From positions 186,001 through 250,000 of the forward strand of contig CAVSQM010000012.1 in NCBI GenBank assembly GCA_963730115.1: 64,000 nt of DNA, in the 5' to 3' direction. This document shows, one piece after another, positions 50,371-59,015 of this stretch (within the stretch, counting starts at the first letter, position 1; each line of letters opens with the position of its first letter). Below the pieces are notes generated by a model. It was not told the DNA's origin. It did not search any database and saw nothing but the letters and a program-made list of their open reading frames with translations. Source of the DNA: DASQFQ01 sp963730115. Lineage in GTDB: Bacteria; Actinomycetota; Thermoleophilia; Solirubrobacterales; Solirubrobacteraceae. The position numbers were made by a program, and so were the translations under genes.

Positions 50371-50931
50371 ATGGCCGCGCACGCCATCGTCCTGCTCGGC
50401 CCGCCCGGAAGTGGCAAGGGCACCCAGGCGGAGCGGCTGCGCGACGAGCTCGGCTTCACGCCGCTCGCCACCGGCGACCTGCTGCGCGAGGCGCGCGACG
50501 AGGGGACCGAGCTGGGCGAGCAGGCGGCGGAGTACATGGACCGCGGCGACCTCGTCCCCGACGAGCTGATCGTCGGGCTGCTCGACGAGCAGCTCTCGCA
50601 GCTCCACGGTGAGCCCGTCCTGTTCGACGGCTTCCCGCGCACGGTCGGCCAGGCCGACGCGCTCGCGGACGCGCTGAAGGAGCGCGATCGGGAGCTCGAC
50701 GCGGTGGTGCTCGTCGCCGTCCCCGACGACGTCGTGAGCGAGCGCATCAGCGGCCGCGGCGACGGTCGCGACGACGACGATCCCGAGACGGTCCGCGAGC
50801 GCCTGAAGGTCTACCACGAGGAGACCGAGCCGCTCGTGCGCTACTACGACGAGCGCGGGCTGCTGCGCAAGGTCGACGGCGCGCGCGACGTCGACGCAGT
50901 CCACGACGACATCCGCGCCGCGCTCGATTGA
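50371..50931 (+). CDS. Adenylate kinase-like nucleoside monophosphate kinase, short form
   Basis: 186 residues. The P-loop is IVLLGPPGSGKGTQAERL, the AMP site LATGDLLREARDEG and VLFDGFPRTVGQADAL. The LID is reduced to GRGDGRDDDDPETVRERL, a short acidic loop without zinc cysteines, as in short adenylate kinases. It transfers phosphate between ATP and AMP. It is not in the usual ribosomal operon next to secY, and its stop overlaps the following gene as TTGA, so it may be a paralogue with a special role. Strong family call. Confidence 0.88.
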   Translation: MAAHAIVLLGPPGSGKGTQAERLRDELGFTPLATGDLLREARDEGTELGEQAAEYMDRGDLVPDELIVGLLDEQLSQLHGEPVLFDGFPRTVGQADALADALKERDRELDAVVLVAVPDDVVSERISGRGDGRDDDDPETVRERLKVYHEETEPLVRYYDERGLLRKVDGARDVDAVHDDIRAALD

Positions 50932-51377
50932 CCACCATCGACCTCTTCGCGGTCCCGCCCGGAGAGGACGAGCAGTTCCTCGCCGACTGGCGGGAGAGCG
51001 AGGCGGCGGGCGTGCTCTACCACGCGTTGCGCGACGACGTCGAGTTCCGCTTCGCCGCCGTCGGCGAGGGCGGCGGCTACGAGGTGGTACGCGAGGACGG
51101 CGCGCCCGGCACCGAGGGCGGCTGCGTGCTGATCGAGCCGTTCGACGTCGCGGCAAACGACGACGAGCGCTTCCTGGCCGCGTGGGCGGCGCGGCGCGAA
51201 GGGCTCGCGGCGAAGCGCGGCTCGCTCGGCACCCGCCTCCACCGCGATCCCGACGCCGGCTTCCGCTTCGTCGAGGTGGCGCACTGGTCGAGCCCGCTGA
51301 TGGTCTTCCGCGCCGCCGCCGAGGCGCTCCCGTTCCCCTCGCACCCCGCGCTTTACCAGCCGCGCCACCTGGAGTAG
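50928..51377 (+). CDS. Antibiotic biosynthesis monooxygenase-like (ABM) two-domain protein
   Basis: 149 residues with two dimeric alpha-beta barrel (ABM) halves: MTTIDLFAVPPGEDEQFLAD with LYHALRDDVEFRFAAVGEGG, and VLIEPFDVAANDDERFLAAW with LGTRLHRDPDAGFRFVEVAH. The last part VFRAAAEALPFPSHPALYQP closes the second half. Such proteins are heme-free oxygenases or binding proteins; the substrate is unknown. TTG 50928 overlaps the adenylate kinase stop. Confidence 0.8.
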   Translation: MTTIDLFAVPPGEDEQFLADWRESEAAGVLYHALRDDVEFRFAAVGEGGGYEVVREDGAPGTEGGCVLIEPFDVAANDDERFLAAWAARREGLAAKRGSLGTRLHRDPDAGFRFVEVAHWSSPLMVFRAAAEALPFPSHPALYQPRHLE

Positions 51378-51406
51378 CGTCGTCACAGGCAACTCAGGAG
51401 GTCGTC

Positions 51407-51616
51407 ATGACCTGGCTCGTGCTCGCGGTAGTGCTCCTCGCCCTCGGCTTCTTCGTCGTGGGAGGCGGTGCCGGCACGCTCCTGCTGGCCTGCGGCTTCA
51501 TCGCCCTGTTCGGCGCCGGCGTGCGGCTGATCACCCGCAACGAGCCCGCCCGGCGAGACGACGATCAGCTCGGGCGGGATCAGCCCCGGCTCCCGGCCGG
51601 CCACTCGGGCGTCTGA
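51407..51616 (+). CDS. Small membrane protein of unknown function
   Basis: 69 residues. One or two hydrophobic helices cover residues about 3-42 (WLVLAVVLLALGFFVVGGGA and LLLACGFIALFGAGVRLI), followed by a polar tail (RRDDDQLGRDQPRLP). The ribosome site CAGGAGG is seven bases before ATG 51407. It stands alone between the ABM gene and the convergent acyltransferase. No family recognised; the strong start signal and helices support a real gene. Confidence 0.65.
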   Translation: MTWLVLAVVLLALGFFVVGGGAGTLLLACGFIALFGAGVRLITRNEPARRDDDQLGRDQPRLPAGHSGV

Positions 51617-51626
51617 GGCACCCGCA

Positions 51627-53642
51627 TCACCGCCTTCCTGCGCGCTGCGGCCGCTGAATCCGCAGCGCCGGATGCCGCTCGAGCCATGGCCGCATCGTCG
51701 CCATGAAGCTCGCCGTGATGTGGCCGCTGTTGCGGTAGACGAGCACGTCGCCGATCACCGCCGGGCAGGTCCGGGCCAGGCAGAACTGGCTGGTGGGATC
51801 GATCACGCGGGCCCCGGGCATCCGCTGCACCGCTGCCTGGATCGTCGCGGCCCGCGCGACGGCCGGGCCGCGCGCGAACGCGCAGCGACGCAGCGCCTTC
51901 ATCGCCCCGGAGACGCAGGACGGGATGTTCTGCGGCGGCCGCGGCGGGTCCGTGAGCACCGCCACGCGTGCCCCGGCGGCGCGCAGCCGCGCGATCGTCG
52001 GTCCGTAGCCCGCCCCGAGCGCGCGCGTGCTCGCGTCGCGCCCGAGCTTCCGCGCGCCGTCGAGGACCGTGTAGTTCACCGACGAGCCCACGACGACCAG
52101 CGCCGGCCGCTCGGTCGCCTCGATGCGCCGCAGCGTGTGCTCGCGCCACGCCGGGCAGGCCCGGTTCTCGCGCGGCGTCGTCGGCTGCAGCACGTGCACG
52201 GCCATCGGCGGGCAGCCGCCCTTGGTGAGGTTGAGCAGCCTCCAGTGCCGCCGCTTCGCGATCCGCTCGAGAGCCGGGAAGGTCTGCATCGCGTGCGAGT
52301 CGCCGAACAGCACCACGGTCGTGCCGGAGTCGCGGTCGCCGTAGACGCACGGCGGCGACACGCGGACGCGCTCGTCGACCAGGCAACCGTCGTAGTACGC
52401 GCGCCCGCGGTCGTCGCCCGCGTCGCGTGGCCGCGGCCGCAGCGCCCGAGCCGACCGCTGCAGCTCGCCGGTGCGCGCCAGCTGCGGCGCGCCGAGCGCC
52501 TGGCCGGCAGCGAGGGCGGGCGGCGAGGACAGGCTCGCCGACAGCACGAAGCCCACGCCGACCGCGAGCGCGGGCCCGGCCAGCCCCGCGGCGAGCGTGA
52601 TCCGCGGGCGGCGCGCGTGCAGCGTCGAGCGCCGCAGCGGCTCCTCGATCCAGCGGTACGTCAGCCACGCGGGGGCCAGCGAGGCGAGTGCGACCGCCCC
52701 ACGCGCCCAGCCGGGCAGCGAGCCGAGCGCGGCGCCCGCGAACACGAGCACCGGCCAGTGCCAGACGTACCAGGCGTATGACACGCGCCCCAGCCACCGC
52801 ATCGGCGACAGCATGAGGGATCGCGTCACCCGCCCGCGCCGCTCGCTCGTGCCGGCGGCGATCAGCGCGACCGCGCCGAGCGTCGGCACCAGCGCGGCAG
52901 GGCCGGGGAACGGCGTCCCCTCGCCGAACGCGACGGTGGCGACCGCGATCGCGCCCAAGCCGAGCCAGCCACACACCGCCGCGGTCCGCGGCCCGGCGCT
53001 GCGCCCGGCCAGCGCCACCGCCGCCAGCGCCCCGAGCGCCAGCTCCCAGGCCCGCGCGAACGCGGAGTAGTACGCCGCTTCGGGCGCGACCCGCACTTGC
53101 TCGGCGGCGTACACGAAGGACGCCGCCGCGACCACGGCGAGCGCCGGCAGCAGCAGCCGCCGCCGCCACGCCAGCGCGACGACGAGCCACGGCCACACGA
53201 CGTAGAACTGCTCCTCGACCGCCAGCGACCACAGGTGGTCGAGCGGCTGGTCGCGCGCGCCGGAGGCGAAGTAGTCGACCGCCTCGGCCGACAGGTGCCA
53301 GTTCATCGCGTAGGCCCCGGCGGCGACGACGTCCGCCGCGACGGCGTCCGCCTCCACCGGCGAGAGGAGCAGCCACGTCGCGGCCACGACCGCCGCGATC
53401 ACGGCCAGCACCTGCGGCATCAGCCGCTTGACGCGGCGCGCGTAGAAGCGCGCCACCCCCACGCGCCCGTCGCGGTCGAGCTCCGCGACGAGCAGCTGGG
53501 TGATCAGGAAGCCGGAGAGGACGAAGAAGACGTCGACGCCGACGAACCCGCCGGCGCCGAACCCCAGCTCGGCGTGTGCCAGCACGACGATCGCGATCGC
53601 GACCGCGCGCAGGCCCTCAACATCGGGACGGAAGGAGGTCAT
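51627..53642 (-). CDS. OafA/YrhL-type acyltransferase with C-terminal SGNH domain
   Basis: 671 residues. The N-terminal 350 residues are the Acyltransferase-3 membrane domain: FRPDVEGLRAVAIAIVVLAH, GFVGVDVFFVLSGFLITQLL, and ten or more helices, carrying an acyl group across the membrane. After a linker the SGNH esterase-like domain has Ser in TVVLFGDSHAMQTFPALE, VVVGSSVNYTVLD, and His in VYRNSGHITASFM. This is the fused type that O-acetylates surface polysaccharides. ATG 53642 was chosen (MTSFRPDVEG); an ATG at 53702 would add 20 polar residues. Confidence 0.92.
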   Translation of the reverse strand: MTSFRPDVEGLRAVAIAIVVLAHAELGFGAGGFVGVDVFFVLSGFLITQLLVAELDRDGRVGVARFYARRVKRLMPQVLAVIAAVVAATWLLLSPVEADAVAADVVAAGAYAMNWHLSAEAVDYFASGARDQPLDHLWSLAVEEQFYVVWPWLVVALAWRRRLLLPALAVVAAASFVYAAEQVRVAPEAAYYSAFARAWELALGALAAVALAGRSAGPRTAAVCGWLGLGAIAVATVAFGEGTPFPGPAALVPTLGAVALIAAGTSERRGRVTRSLMLSPMRWLGRVSYAWYVWHWPVLVFAGAALGSLPGWARGAVALASLAPAWLTYRWIEEPLRRSTLHARRPRITLAAGLAGPALAVGVGFVLSASLSSPPALAAGQALGAPQLARTGELQRSARALRPRPRDAGDDRGRAYYDGCLVDERVRVSPPCVYGDRDSGTTVVLFGDSHAMQTFPALERIAKRRHWRLLNLTKGGCPPMAVHVLQPTTPRENRACPAWREHTLRRIEATERPALVVVGSSVNYTVLDGARKLGRDASTRALGAGYGPTIARLRAAGARVAVLTDPPRPPQNIPSCVSGAMKALRRCAFARGPAVARAATIQAAVQRMPGARVIDPTSQFCLARTCPAVIGDVLVYRNSGHITASFMATMRPWLERHPALRIQRPQRAGRR

Positions 53643-53723
53643 GGGCCGAGCCTCGTCCCGCGGCGGGCGCGGGTCATCACTCCTAGGAGGGGCGTGCCTC
53701 ACCCCTGCGTGAGTCCGTCCCTC

Positions 53724-56145
53724 CTAGCCGGTGGAGACGCGCGCGAGCCGGATCCGCACGCCCCGCGGCGCGTGCACGCGCGCGGCCGCGCCGCCGACGA
53801 TGCGCGTGCGCGTCTCGTCGGGCGAGAAGACGCCCGGCCCGCCCTCGATCACCATCACCCGCGCGTTGGCGACGTGCTCGCCGCGCGCCGCGACCGCCAG
53901 GTCGAGGCGCCGGTCGTCCGACAGGTTGAGCAGCGAGATCGCCGACCCGAACTCGCCGTCGATCGTCCGGCGGCCGGGGACGCGGAGCGAGTCCTGGTCG
54001 AACCAGCTGTTGCCGGTGCTCGCGTAGCCGCGGCGGCCGCCGCGGATGACGGTGACCCGCCCGGCACCCTCGTTCTCGCGCGTCGCGGCCACGACCATGT
54101 CCGCGTAGCCGTCGGCGTCGAGGTCGCCGGCCTCGACGACCGCGCCGAACTCGTCCCCCGGCTGGTCGTTGCCGGGGATGTCCCGCGTGTCCTGGGTCAG
54201 CGTGATCGGGGTCGTCCGAGGTCCGTCGCGACCGCCCAGCCAGAGCTTGACCTGCCCGGGATTGAGCGGCATGCCGGTCGTGTTCTGCGCGTGGTCGGAG
54301 TCGCCCTGGACGATGTCGGCGTAGCCGTCGCCGTTGACGTCCGCGACCGCGAGCCCCGACGTCCCGCCCGCCGCGCTCAGCTCCCGGCAGCGCCGCGGGC
54401 CCGCGTCCGAGCCGCGGCAGAGCGTCAGGTGTCCGGGCACGGACGGCTGCGTCGGGGCGCCCGCGACGAGGTCGACATGGCGGTCCCCGTCGACGTCCCC
54501 GGCCCGGATGCGCGAGCCGAAGCCGACGGCCACCGAGTCGGGCCGCGCGACCGGCCGCGAGCGCTCGACGCTCAGCCCTCCGGACCCGCCGCGGAAGAAC
54601 TGCACGGCCCCGCGCTCGCCCGGCGCGGAGACGAGCAGGTCGTCGTAGCCGTCACCGTCCATGTCGCGGGCCAGCGCCCCGTAGCCGTACTGGTCGGTCC
54701 CGCGCGGACCGGTGAGCTGCAGGCGGCGGCCGCCGGCCAGCGTTCGCCCCGTGCCGTAGAGCACCGAGGCGCGCTCCCGCCCGGGCGCCCCGATCACGAG
54801 GTCCGCCGCCCCGTCGCGGTCGAAGTCGCCGCTCGCGAGCCCCGAGCCGAAGTCGTCGTTCTCCCGCGGGCGGCCCGGGAGCCCGGCGTCGCGCTCGGTG
54901 ATGACGTTCCAGCCGGCGCCGCGGCGGATGAGCACGACGCCGCTGCCGACCCGCGAGCTGCGCGGCGACGACGCGTTCAGCATCGAGCTCACGAGCTCGA
55001 GCCGCCCGTCGCCGTCGAAGTCGTAGGGCACCGCCGCCTTCACCGGCGGGTCCGGCGGGTTCGAGTCCGCCGGATCGTCGTCGAGCGTGGTGGCGAGCCC
55101 GACCGCGGACACGGCGAGCAGGGCCAGCACACCGGCGGGCAGCACCAGGCGCCGCCACCGCGGCGGCGCCGGCGGGGCCGCGGGCTCGGGCTCGGGCTCG
55201 GGCTCGGCGCGGCAGCGTCGGCGCTGCCTCGGTCACCGGCGTGGTCGGCTCGTCGGTGCTCGTCAGCGCGTCGCCGGCCGGCAGCTCATCGTGGCCGGCG
55301 GTCGGGATGGTGATCGCGGCCGCGCGGCGCCAGTACGGCCCGAGCTCGGCGACGGCGATCTCCTCGAGCGCGTTCCAGGCCTCGCCGGCCGACTGCGGCC
55401 GGTCCGCGGGCGCCTTCTCGAGCAGCCAGCCGACCCACTCGCGGACCGGCTGCAGCAGCGATCGCGGCAGCGGCGGCGGCGGCTTGTGGACGTGGCAGTA
55501 GAGGACGCCCATCGGCGTGTCGGCCTCGAACGGCGGGCGCCCGGCGAGCAGCTCGTAGACGATCACCCCGAGCGCGTAGAGATCGGTCTGCGGTCCGATC
55601 GGGTCGTCCATCGCCTGCTCGGGCGCCATGTAGACCGGCGTGCCCATCGCCTTGCCCGTGATGGTCAGGCGCTGGCTCAGCGCGTTGTAGGCGCGCGCGA
55701 TCCCGAAGTCGGCGATCTTGACGTTGCCGCGGCGGGTGAGGAGGACGTTCTCCGGCTTCAGGTCACGGTGCGCGATGCCGTGGCGCTCGGCGTGGGAGAG
55801 GCCGGCCAGCGTGCCCTCGAGCACGCCGAGGACCTGCGGCAGCTCGAGCGTGCCCACCAGCGAGCGGAGCGAGCCCCCGGCGACGTACTCCATCGCGATG
55901 TAGGGCACCCCGTCGTGCTCGAAGAAGTCGAACAGCGTGACGACGTTGGGGTGGTCGAGCGCCGCCGCCATCCTCGCCTCGAGCACGAAGCGCTGGGCGA
56001 GCGTCGGGTCGTCGCGCTCGAGGTCGAGGCGCTTGAGGACGACCTCGCGGTCGAGCGCGGGCTGGCGCACGAGGTAGACGACGGCCATCCCGCCGCGAGC
56101 GAGCATCCGCACGATCTCGTAGCTACCGACCCGCTGAGCGTTCAA
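53724..56145 (-). CDS. Receptor Ser/Thr protein kinase with extracellular FG-GAP beta-propeller, frame broken by one extra base
   Basis: PknB-type kinase of about 806 residues. The kinase has glycine loop LARGGMAVVYLVRQ, Lys in VVLKRLDLE, HRD loop AHRDLKPENVLLTRRGN, DFG in IADFGIARA and MAPEQAM. A Pro/Glu linker, one transmembrane helix (LPAGVLALLAVSAVGLATTL) and a surface FG-GAP propeller follow, with at least six DxDxDG calcium loops, such as DFDGDGRLELV and DMDGDGYDDLLVSAPGE. The frame shifts at about 55210, just before the Glu-Pro repeat, and one base removal fuses the two parts. Start TTG 56145; TTG 56187 is possible. It is divergent from the FHA-HTH gene. Confidence 0.88.
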
Positions 56146-56216
56146 GGATCTCGGCGCGACCCTACGTTCCGGAGCGATGCGAGGCAAGCTCTCCGGTTAC
56201 GGGCTAGGGTTGCGCC

Positions 56217-56876
56217 GTGCGAGTGCTGCCTCCCGCGCTGCGGTCGGTCTCGCCGCGCGAGCTCGCGCAGCGCATCGACGCGGAGCGCCGCGGAGTGCCG
56301 TTCCTCGTGCACCTCGACGGCGACGGGCGGCAGCGGATCGTCGAGCTCGGCGACGCCGCGTCGCTCAGCATCGGCCGCTCACCCTCGACCGACGTGGCGC
56401 TCGCGTGGGACACCGAGGTGTCGCGCCTGCACGCCGTGCTCGAGCACGAAGGCGGCGAGTGGACGATCGCCGACGAGGGGCTGTCGCGGAACGGCTCGTT
56501 CGTCAACGGGCGGCGGCTGCGTGGCCGCTGCCGGCTGCGCGACGGGGACGCGATCAGCATCGGCGGCACGCTGCTCGTGTTCGTGTGCGGCGACGGCGGA
56601 GGGACGACGACCGCCGCGTCGCAGACGCTCGAGCCGCCGCCGCTGTCGGATGCGCAGCGGCGCGTGCTCGCGTCGCTGTGCGGCCCGCTCGACGAGGCGC
56701 CGTTCGCCGGCCCGCGCTCCAACAAGGAGATCGCCGACGACCTCTACCTCAGCGTCGAGACCGTCAAGACGCACCTGCGCACGCTCTTCGACCTCTTCGG
56801 CGTCGGCGACCTCCCCCAGAACCGCAAGCGCGCGGAGCTGGTGAGGCGCGCGTTCGAGACCGGCGTCCTCGGTTAG
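56217..56876 (+). CDS. FHA-domain protein with C-terminal LuxR-like helix-turn-helix
   Basis: 219 residues. The FHA domain (about 30-125) shows IGRSPSTDVALAWDTEVSRL, where Arg and Ser in the phosphothreonine-binding loops are present, then SRNGSFVNGRRLRGR. A C-terminal HTH (about 145-205) has LSDAQRRVLASL and SNKEIADDLYLSVETVKTHL, a LuxR-like DNA-reading helix. FHA domains bind phosphothreonine, so this looks like a transcription factor that reads a Ser/Thr kinase. It is directly divergent from the FG-GAP kinase, its probable partner. Start GTG 56217. Confidence 0.85.
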   Translation: MRVLPPALRSVSPRELAQRIDAERRGVPFLVHLDGDGRQRIVELGDAASLSIGRSPSTDVALAWDTEVSRLHAVLEHEGGEWTIADEGLSRNGSFVNGRRLRGRCRLRDGDAISIGGTLLVFVCGDGGGTTTAASQTLEPPPLSDAQRRVLASLCGPLDEAPFAGPRSNKEIADDLYLSVETVKTHLRTLFDLFGVGDLPQNRKRAELVRRAFETGVLG

Positions 56877-57109
56877 CTCTTCGCGGCGGCCTTGCCGCCC
56901 TTGCGCCCGGCCGCGGCCTTCTGGGCCTTCGTGCCGCCCTGCTTCTTCGTGTCGCGCTGCTTGCCGCTGCCGGACGCCTTGCCGCCCTTCTCGGAGGAGT
57001 CCGGGTCGTTGGCGATCGCGGCGGCGCGCTGCTTGCTCATGCCCTTCTTCCGCAGGCCCTCGTACTGCTTGTCGTCCTTGATGCTGGGTCCGTGATCTTT
57101 GGTAGCCAT
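56873..57109 (-). CDS. Small basic DUF7218-like protein
   Basis: 78 residues, very Lys/Gly/Ala-rich. The N-terminal block ATKDHGPSIKDDKQYEGLRK then GMSKQRAAAIANDP matches the short DUF7218-type family widespread in actinobacteria and proteobacteria. The C-terminal half is a Lys/Gly/Ala repeat (KQGGTKAQKAAAGRKGGK) typical of nucleic acid-binding tails. ATG 57109 chosen. Possibly a stress-associated chromatin-like protein, but no function is established. Shares TTAG with the convergent FHA gene. Confidence 0.75.
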   Translation of the reverse strand: MATKDHGPSIKDDKQYEGLRKKGMSKQRAAAIANDPDSSEKGGKASGSGKQRDTKKQGGTKAQKAAAGRKGGKAAAKS

Positions 57110-57141
57110 GCCTGAAGATTTACCCACGGCGCGCGGGAGGA

Positions 57142-57947
57142 ATGCACGCAGGAGAATCCTGCGCGGTGCTGTGGCTCGCGATCCCCTTCGGCCTCGCGAT
57201 CGGGCTGGTCGTCGGCGCGGTCGGGGGCGGCGGCGCGATCCTCGCGCTGCCGGTGCTCGTCTACGTGCTCGGCGAAGGCGTCGGCCCGGCGTCGACCGCG
57301 TCGCTGATCGTCGTCGCGCTCGCGGCCGCGGTGGGTGCGGGGGCGCGCGCTCGCGACGGGCACGTGTGCTGGCGGCTCGCGCTGCTGTTCTCCGCCCCGG
57401 CGGCGGTCGGCTCGCTGCTCGGCGCGCTGCTCAGCGCGCAGGCGAGCCCGCGGGTGCTGATCCTCGCGTTCGTGCCGGTCATGTTCGCGGCGGCGGGCGC
57501 GACGTGGCAGCGGTCGCGGGAGCGGGCGCGCCGACGAGGAAGATCGCGGCTGCCCGCCGATCAGGACCGGCGTCGCGCTCGGCGCCGGCTTCGGGGTGGG
57601 CGCGCTGACGGGGTTCTTCGGCGTCGGCGGCGGCTTCATGATCGTGCCGGTGCTCACGCTCTTCCTCGGCCTGGGCTTCAAGCGCGGCGTCGCCACCTCG
57701 CTGGTGATCATCACGCTCACCGGCCTCGCGGCGCTGACGAGCCACCTCGCCACCGGCGCGACGCCCGACTTCGCGATCACCGCCACGCTCGCGGCCTCCA
57801 CGATGGTCGGCGCGCTGCTCGGCACGGCGGTCGCCGAGCGGCTGCCGCAGCAGGCGCTGGCCCGCGGCTTCGCGATCATCGTCGCGCTGCTCGCGATCTT
57901 CCTGCTCGATCGACGCGACGCTGCTCGGCGGCCCGCCGGTCGCCTAG
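57142..57947 (+). CDS. TauE/SafE-family sulfite/anion exporter, frame broken by two extra bases
   Basis: About 268 residues when repaired. TauE/SafE membrane half 1 has LAIPFGLAIGLVVGAVGGGG and LPVLVYVLGEGVGPASTASL; half 2 has GALTGFFGVGGGFMIVPVLT and FKRGVATSLVIITLTGLAAL, each half with the family's internal repeat. One extra base near 57550 separates the halves (join at RGRSR to CPPIRTGVALG) and a second near 57909 hides the end (FLLIDATLLGGPPVA). Exports sulfite or another anion in the family; substrate unknown. Convergent with the SDR gene sharing CTAG. Confidence 0.8.
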
Positions 57948-58701
57948 AAGAGCGTGTAGCCGCCGTCGATGACCAGCACCGAGCCGGTCATGAAGCTCGA
58001 CGCGTCGCTCGCCAGGTAGACGATCGAGGGGCCGAGCTCCTCGGGCAGCGCGTAGCGCTGCATCGCCGCGTCGTCGACCCAGCGCGGCTTGAACGCCGGG
58101 TCGTCGACCGGCGCCATCTCGGTCTTGACGTAGCCCGGGGCGAGCGCGTTGACGCGCACGCCGCGCGGCGCCCACTCGGCGGCGAGCGACTTCGTGAGCT
58201 GGTGGACCGCCGCCTTGGAGGCGTTGTAGGCCGGCTGCCACTGCGGCCGGTTGACGATCTGGGCCGAGATCGAGCCGATGTTGATGATCGAGCCGGTGCC
58301 GCGCTCGACCATCTGGCGCGCCGACGATGCGGCTGCAGTGCCAGAGGCCGTCGACGTTGACGTCGAACACGGACGCGCCACTCGTCGTCGGTGCACGTCG
58401 AGGGCGGGCGCGGTGGTAGCAGACGCCGGAGTTGTTGACGAGCACGTCGACGGGCCCGAGCTCGGCCGTGACCGTCTCGAGCATGGCGCCGACGCTCGCG
58501 GGATCGGTGACGTCGGTGGTGACCGCGGTCGCACCGAGCTCGCCCGCGACCGACTCGGAGCGGGTGGCGTCGCGCGCGGCGATCGCCACGCGCGCGCCGG
58601 CCTCGCCGAGTGCCCGGACGAGCGCCATGCCCGATACCGCGGTTGCCGCCGGTGACGACGGCCACCTTGCCGTCGAGCCGGAAGGAGTCCAGGACCGCCA
58701 T
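57944..58701 (-). CDS. SDR dehydrogenase, frame broken by five extra bases
   Basis: Classical SDR of about 251 residues when repaired. N-terminal VAVVTGGNRGIG then ALVRALGEAGARVAIAARDA, NNSGVCYH, SVFDVNVDGLWHCSRIVG, catalytic Ser in NIGSISAQIVN, YNASKAAVHQLTK and C-terminal TGSVLVIDGGYTLF. Five single extra bases (about 58631, 58412, 58395, 58375 and 58329) explain every break and leave conserved text in between, which fits sequence error better than decay. If the breaks are real, it is a pseudogene. Substrate unknown. Start ATG 58701. Confidence 0.75.
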
Positions 58702-58723
58702 GGCCCTGGACTATCTCAGAGGA

Positions 58724-58867
58724 CTACGCGTCGAGACCCGGTGACACGCAGCCCGGGTTCTCACACACGTACGGGCCCTGCGGCCCAGCGTGGAAGTGGA
58801 CGCCGTCGGTCGTCGGGTTCAGGTTGTCGCGCAGCGCGTTGCTGATGGCAGCGAGAATTCGAGCCAT
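58724..58867 (-). CDS. 47-residue peptide with C-terminal CX4C
   Basis: Short ORF with strong AGGAAGG ribosome site before ATG 58867. Sequence features are an amphipathic N-terminal helix (ARILAAISNALRDNLNPTT), a His pair (VHFHAG) and a C-terminal PYVCENPGCVSPGLDA with two cysteines separated by four residues. No membrane segment. It could be a peptide toxin, a metal-binding peptide or a modified peptide precursor; no modification enzyme is adjacent. The 111-base upstream region carries a 16-base near-palindrome at 58979-58994 but no clear promoter. Confidence 0.5.
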   Translation of the reverse strand: MARILAAISNALRDNLNPTTDGVHFHAGPQGPYVCENPGCVSPGLDA

Positions 58868-58978
58868 GGTGGATCCTTCCTGGGGAGTGGGGAGGTGTGG
58901 CGGGATTCCGAGACGCGTGGGACAGAAACGCAATCTCAACCGCCGCTACGAAGAGTGGTACACCCTTCGCGGGAGATT

Positions 58979-59011
58979 GTAACAAGCTTGTGACACTCCC
59001 CTCCGGGAGTG
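58979..59011. terminator. Hairpin and palindrome after the inositol operon
   Basis: A seven-base-pair stem CACTCCC-CTCC-GGGAGTG (58994-59011) lies four bases after the iolG stop on the minus strand and probably ends the iol transcript; no U-run is seen. Next to it is a near-perfect 16-base palindrome GTAACAAG/CTTGTGAC (58979-58994, one mismatch pair), which could add to the terminator or be an operator for the small peptide gene downstream. Confidence 0.5.
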
Positions 59012-59015
59012 GACA

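Noticed and set aside
55180..55210. Tandem GGGCTC units as a phase-variation repeat in the receptor kinase
   Set aside because: The unit is six bases, so gain or loss keeps the frame; the break beside it is better explained by the same single extra base seen in other genes.
57142..58701. TauE and SDR genes as genuine decaying pseudogenes
   Set aside because: All seven breaks are single extra bases with conserved text between them and no in-frame stops or deletions, which fits sequence error better than decay, though it is not excluded.
58979..58994. Palindrome as operator of the iol operon
   Set aside because: It lies after the last iol gene, not before the first, so it cannot control initiation of that operon.
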